A stretch of 12,918 nucleotides of DNA, from the NCBI GenBank assembly GCA_000697335.1, contig JNEM01010446.1, forward strand, positions 1 to 12,918, read 5' to 3'. Every line of letters starts with the position of its first letter. The stretch's first letter is position 1. Below are positions 9,114 through 12,918 of the stretch, piece by piece. The notes beneath the pieces were generated by a model, which was not told where the DNA came from, ran no database searches, and was given only the letters and a program-made list of their open reading frames with translations. This DNA comes from Conidiobolus incongruus B7586 (taxonomy: Eukaryota; Entomophthoromycota; Entomophthoromycetes; Entomophthorales; Conidiobolaceae). The translations under genes and the position numbers were made by a program.

Positions 9114-11256
9114 ATGAGGTAATTAAAAACTCTTATATACTTAGCGATAACTTATATATCAAATTCATATTTAATCTAGTAAAATTTATTTAATTAATCC
9201 TTCTAATTCTATCATCAGGAACTCTTTAAGATCGTTTCAATTCTCCCCTTATCTAATAAGGTGGACGAGGACGAAAAATACAAGTGCAATTGACATTCAG
9301 TTAAGAGCTGTTGCTACTAGAGCTATTCAAGTGGTGGATCGAGTGCAAACAGATTCTGAAATCCAGCTTACAACTGACAAGGAGAATCACAAGCAGAATT
9401 TCAATCAGAATTCCTCTCAAAAATTTCCACTATATAAATTTATAGGAGAATCTGGTGTAATGAAAAAACTTAGCATATCAGAACATAATATTGAATTTTT
9501 TATGAAATCTGTTAAAAGGATATCGGATTCTAACATGAGGTATACAATGTTACTCCAGGTACTATTTATACTGAGTCGATTGGATATTAACTCACTTGGT
9601 CCCCAACTTCAAATTCCTTTATTACATTATATACATGATTTTAAAGGATATACTCTAGCTCAGTCGGGAGTTTTGATGACTAACTATGTAAGGTATCTAT
9701 TAAGTATCAACAGTAAAAAATGCCTCGGGATCCTTAATAGAAGGCTATCTAAAATGGACAGGCCATCATTGCAAGCTCTCCTAAGTTCGATCATATATAC
9801 ATGCACGATAGACGAGAATGATGATGTAATTAATTATTTTTTGAAGTATACTCAAATATCTTCTTCTGAGTTATTTCTAAATGGCCAATTATGGCATGAA
9901 AAAATAAGATCAAATCGAGTTGCTCAATTTTTGAACTTATCTTTGCCACATCTAAGATCGGATCAAAGGTTGCTGCTCCTGGATAATTTAATATTTGGGT
10001 ATTTAAATCAAAACGACTTCGACTCATCTAAAACTCTCATTGATTGCCTATGTAACCATCCTAAATTCCTAGAAGATTTCATAACACTTCAGTCAACGCA
10101 CTTCCCTTCAATATTAAAACACCTAATTTATACATGGCCACATATAACCAATCCAAAAACTCTTATACCGCTATTGTCATCTTGTATCAACTACTCTAAC
10201 CCACTCACTCCCTTGATCAAGCTTCTCTATCACGATCTCAAGAATAAAAGGCTAAAACCTGAAGATTTGCACCCACTTATCGATAATGAATTCCGAATTC
10301 CTAAACTTGCTAAAGAGAGAAAGTATTACTTGAAGTTCCAGATATTTCTTTACCAATCATTAGGGGACCTACCGCTATTGCAGAGATTAATCGACCATAT
10401 CACATATGAAAAAATTACCATTCCTCCAGAAGCCATTCGTTCCATATTATCTAGTTTATCACGACGACATGTCAAATACAAAGAAGTATTCGAAACCTAT
10501 AACAAATTTCAAAAACTGGATTTTCCACTCAATCTTCATCACTCTCTCGAATTGATAAGAGTCAGTAGCATGGATCCCGATCTCTTTAAACGCATCCAAC
10601 ATTTTATTGTCCAAATCCGATCTCAAGAAGGCAAGCTCAATTTGGAGTTCTACCAAGTGCTCCTCAAATCACTACTTCGCCCCTACAAAATGGAGCTGCT
10701 CACTACAGTTCTTCATATGATGACACAGGACCAAGTCTTTCTAGATTGCAAGCATTTGGAAATTATCTTGCTGAATTGCAAAGATCCACATAAGAATTTG
10801 GAAACTATCCAGCAAACCGCCTCTATCATCCGTACTATGAATATCAAACTTAGTCCTTGGGGCAATCAATTACTGATAGACAGGTGCTTTATGATTAAAG
10901 AATACGAATTAGCGGATTATTTTGTAGAAAATGTCATACTAGATCAATATCGAGAGTATTCTGGACACAGTTATCCTTTGGTATATTATTTTAGTCACGT
11001 ACCACATATCAAGTCGTTTGCAAGATCCACAAACAAGTTAATTACCATGTTTAAAGATATGCCAATCAGTGATATCATACTTCACCCGACGCTATCACGA
11101 TTACTCGAGCTCATAGTATTACGATGTTACGACTTGAATAGTCCTCAATTAATTGACAGCATTTACGATCACTTCTTCAATTTTATCCCGAGATCCCATT
11201 GGCCCACCCAAATCGCATTTATTTTCGATCAATCTCACAAAGGCGATAAAATTTAA
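9114..11256 (+). CDS. Probable mitochondrial helical-repeat (PPR-like) protein, two exons
   Basis: The long frame is open from 9175 to 11256 but has no ATG until codon 44 of the part after 9331. Joining ATGAG (9114-9118) to the sequence after ATCATCAG (ending 9218) adds an ATG in frame and yields 680 aa. The new N-terminus, MRNSLRSFQFSPYLIRW, continues with WTRTKN and LRAVATRAIQ. It is rich in Arg, Ser and Thr with almost no acidic residues, a classic mitochondrial presequence. The remainder is nearly all amphipathic alpha-helix in pairs of about 35 residues (for example YKEVFETYNKFQKLDFPLN, then HSLELIRVSSMD), ending in a basic tail. This style fits fungal mitochondrial PPR proteins, which bind and stabilise, process or help translate organellar RNAs. 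The repeats are too divergent to name the gene, and a generic helical-repeat protein is possible. It converges with the gene ending at 11833. Confidence 0.8.
9119..9218 (+). other. Intron splitting the first two codons of the PPR-like gene (100 nt)
   Basis: The donor is GTAATTAAAA, nearly the same as in NMT1 intron 1. The acceptor is ATCATCAG. A CTAAT branch-point-like site sits at 9204-9208, about 10 bases before the acceptor. It splits codon 2 as AG|G, so the first exon supplies only ATGAG. Stops in the intron (for example TAA at 9172) show the long frame cannot simply extend upstream. Confidence 0.68.
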
Positions 11257-11832
11257 AGAGAATCTTTAAAATTGTAAACTAACATAAAATCAAAAAATTA
11301 TATAAAAATAAAAATTAAATTATTTAAATTATAGATTGAGTTGAATAATTTTATCAATATATATCTTTTGAAGCTTGTATTATAAAGAATTTGATTGAAA
11401 AAATCACTTAAGTTCAAATTAATTAATCTTATTTAATTTACTTGAAAAATGTGCAAATATATTATGTTAATAATTTATTTGATTCCATTATTTCAACTAA
11501 TAATTTGATTAGTCAAATTTATAAAATGCATTTACAATATAATTCATATTGGACAAAATAATATATTATCTTTAAATATTTAGTTTAATAGTATAATTAA
11601 CAACAAATACAAGTATGAAATGTAACTAAGCTCAAATATAATTAATATTTGATATTTTGGTCAATGTATTTTAAATTAAATCTATATTGTTGCAAACTTA
11701 TATCTCAAAAATACCAATCAAAATATTATGTTTTTAAACATGAGTTAGTTTATTAAAAATGATATTTTTATTGTAATAAAACTTATTTTATAATTCATAT
11801 TCAACTGATTAATTTGGACAACAGTGTTTTTT
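11257..11832. other. Convergent AT-rich spacer
   Basis: The spacer lies between the stop codons of two converging genes and must contain both 3' ends. Apart from a repeat terminus at about 11640-11730, no coding frame, RNA gene or structured terminator is seen. Confidence 0.5.
11640..11730 (+). repeat. Further copy of the repeat terminus
   Basis: CTCAAAAATACCAATCAAAA at 11704-11723 closely matches CTCAAAAATACCAGTCTAAA at 2932-2951. The 60 bases before it (GATATTTTGG..., CTATATTGTTGC) also resemble the sequence before 2933 (GATATTAAAATTCTGGG..., CTATTAGAAATAATTGC). No mirror-image end is found in this spacer, so this is a solitary, truncated remnant. Confidence 0.55.
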
Positions 11833-12483
11833 TTAAAACGGGAAACTGTATATCGTGTCCATGACATCTTTCAGCTCTTCCAGAGTGGTTGGAGGTGAAA
11901 GCAAAGATTCAAAAACAGGCCCTTCAATAAGTTTGCTATCATCGGACGCGGGGCTAATGAACTCGGCCACACGGTGGCAGGACACGGGATGCCGTACCCA
12001 GTATATGTCCAGATCATAGGGTGCAGAGAGAACTTTCCCATACTTGGCTGCAATCACGGCATGATCTGGACTGTAGTGAAGAGGATTTAGATCGTACCCG
12101 GCGATAATGCACCAACCTGATATATAATATGCCCAGTACCGGTTGTCATTGTATCTCTGATGCAGAAGCCTGCACATACTGTACGTGGGTACGGGGAACT
12201 CCTCCAGACGGAACCACAATAACGGGGTGAAGTCAATGTTGTAAACTTCATCCAGCATGGTCTTTGCTTCTACGTCGTGGTGGTACACTAGCAGGGCAAA
12301 AAGCGCGCATACTCTATAATCATCTTCATCCGTGAGATTCCGTTCCCAGCGCTGATGGAAGTACTGCAATGCAATATTCGGGTGCTTTAGAATACCGTAC
12401 ATTACAGCATACTCAAAATCGGGATCAATGATGTCATTTGGAATTTCAGTGGCAGTGCCGTCCAGAAACTGCTGTGGAGTCAT
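11833..12483 (-). CDS. Unknown 216-aa protein, unusually G+C-rich
   Basis: A single uninterrupted frame runs from ATG (12483) to TAA. The protein is acidic and rich in Tyr, Trp, His, Asp and Pro (YWAYYISGWCIIAGYDLNP, DIYWVRHPVSCHR). Residues about 20-80 read as helical hairpins (DPDFEYAVMYGILKHPNIAL, DEDDYRVCALFALLVYHHDV). There is no signal peptide, no clear membrane span and no family I recognise. Several lines of the gene are 48% G+C or more, and 11941-12000 is near 65%, while the PPR-like gene is nearer one third and the spacers about one fifth. That contrast and the absence of introns suggest either a recent arrival or a member of a lineage-specific family under different composition. 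It is divergent from the secreted-protein gene at 12836, with 352 bp between them. Confidence 0.85.
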   Translation of the reverse strand: MTPQQFLDGTATEIPNDIIDPDFEYAVMYGILKHPNIALQYFHQRWERNLTDEDDYRVCALFALLVYHHDVEAKTMLDEVYNIDFTPLLWFRLEEFPVPTYSMCRLLHQRYNDNRYWAYYISGWCIIAGYDLNPLHYSPDHAVIAAKYGKVLSAPYDLDIYWVRHPVSCHRVAEFISPASDDSKLIEGPVFESLLSPPTTLEELKDVMDTIYSFPF

Positions 12484-12835
12484 TTTTTATCAAATATTAA
12501 CAAATTTAAATTTTAATTGTTATGTTCATTACGATGAATTCATTTATGGGATAAAAAAATTTTAATTCAAAATGTCATGATAATTAAATACTAAATATTT
12601 AGCTAACTCATTTATCATCTTTTAAAGATACATTCAATTTTTTACAATTTTTTTGTCAAAATTGATTAACATAAAAGTACTGAATTCTTTTATTTCATAT
12701 AGAACTCTGTTTAATATTTCGAATTAGAAAGATTATTTTTAGTTTCAAGCTATACTTTGTGATTATAGTATATCATTCACTAAATTAGGTACTGATTATG
12801 TTTTGTTTTGATATTTCAATTAGCTAAAGTCAGCA
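12484..12835. promoter_or_regulatory. Divergent intergenic region between the unknown gene and the secreted-protein gene
   Basis: This 352-bp AT-rich stretch lies between two divergent start codons and should carry both promoters. No specific operator or TATA element can be supported. The bases just before 12836 (AAAGTCAGCAATGG) give a favourable start context. Confidence 0.4.
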
Positions 12836-12918
12836 ATGGAGATACACAATTTTTGTTTTCTCTTGACTATTGTTAAAATTCTTTATTTATACATCTCCTT
12901 TGCTAATACTCAGCTGTC
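12836..12918 (+). CDS. N-terminus of a predicted secreted protein, cut by window edge
   Basis: An ATG in good context opens a frame that runs to the window end (27 codons plus two bases). It reads MEIHNFCFLLTIVKILYLYI, then SFANTQLS. The hydrophobic core of about 15 residues followed by SFA looks like a cleavable signal peptide with a cut after Ala near residue 24. The mature protein is not visible, so its function is unknown. It could also be a short chance frame or a signal anchor, but the start context and the polar NTQ after the core favour a real secreted protein. Confidence 0.6.
   Translation, partial: MEIHNFCFLLTIVKILYLYISFANTQL

Noticed and set aside
9331-9333. GTG as start of the PPR-like gene
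   Set aside because: The frame is open well upstream with presequence-like content, and a spliced ATG is available at 9114.
11871-12053. 60-codon frame inside the orphan gene, other frame
   Set aside because: It overlaps a longer frame with an ATG start and consistent composition; it is a shadow.
1-12918. tRNA, rRNA genes and CRISPR arrays
   Set aside because: I looked for tRNA A/B-box patterns, rRNA-like conserved blocks and regular short repeats with spacers, and saw none.

Overview
This is an AT-rich eukaryotic window, most likely fungal. Its genes carry short introns (49, 53 and 100 nt) that all begin GTAAT. One gene is N-myristoyltransferase, an enzyme found only in eukaryotes. Very low G+C spacers, compact genes and a mariner relic would suit an early-diverging fungus (for example the Zoopagomycota or Entomophthoromycotina), but the lineage is a guess from style, not from a diagnostic sequence.

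Layout. (1) Positions 1-936, minus strand: the 5' half of N-myristoyltransferase (NMT1), in three exons, running off the left edge. (2) Positions 937-6447: a gene-poor, very AT-rich block of 5.5 kb. It holds a heavily decayed inverted-repeat structure, with arms at about 1999-2932 and 4226-5285. Between the arms lies a decayed mariner-type DNA transposon at about 2933-4225. A partial further copy of the arm sequence precedes the left arm. (3) Positions 6448-7320, minus: an intact Sec14/CRAL-TRIO lipid-transfer-type protein of 290 aa. (4) Positions 7321-9113: an AT-rich divergent spacer. (5) Positions 9114-11256, plus: a 680-aa helical-repeat, PPR-like protein whose predicted mitochondrial presequence is completed only by a 5-nt first exon. 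(6) Positions 11257-11832: a convergent spacer carrying another copy of the repeat terminus. (7) Positions 11833-12483, minus: a 216-aa gene of unknown function, much richer in G+C than anything around it. (8) Positions 12836-12918, plus: the first 27 codons of a secreted protein, cut by the right edge.

The genes do not form a pathway. They are single housekeeping-type genes (protein myristoylation, lipid transfer, probable mitochondrial RNA handling) plus two lineage-type genes, separated by spacers made largely of old repeat. The most unusual feature is the nested repeat structure. Each arm ends, inside and outside, with the same motif, TYAAAAATACC, pointing the same way within the arm and mirror-imaged between arms. 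This resembles a much enlarged version of the inverted-repeat/direct-repeat ends of some Tc1/mariner elements.
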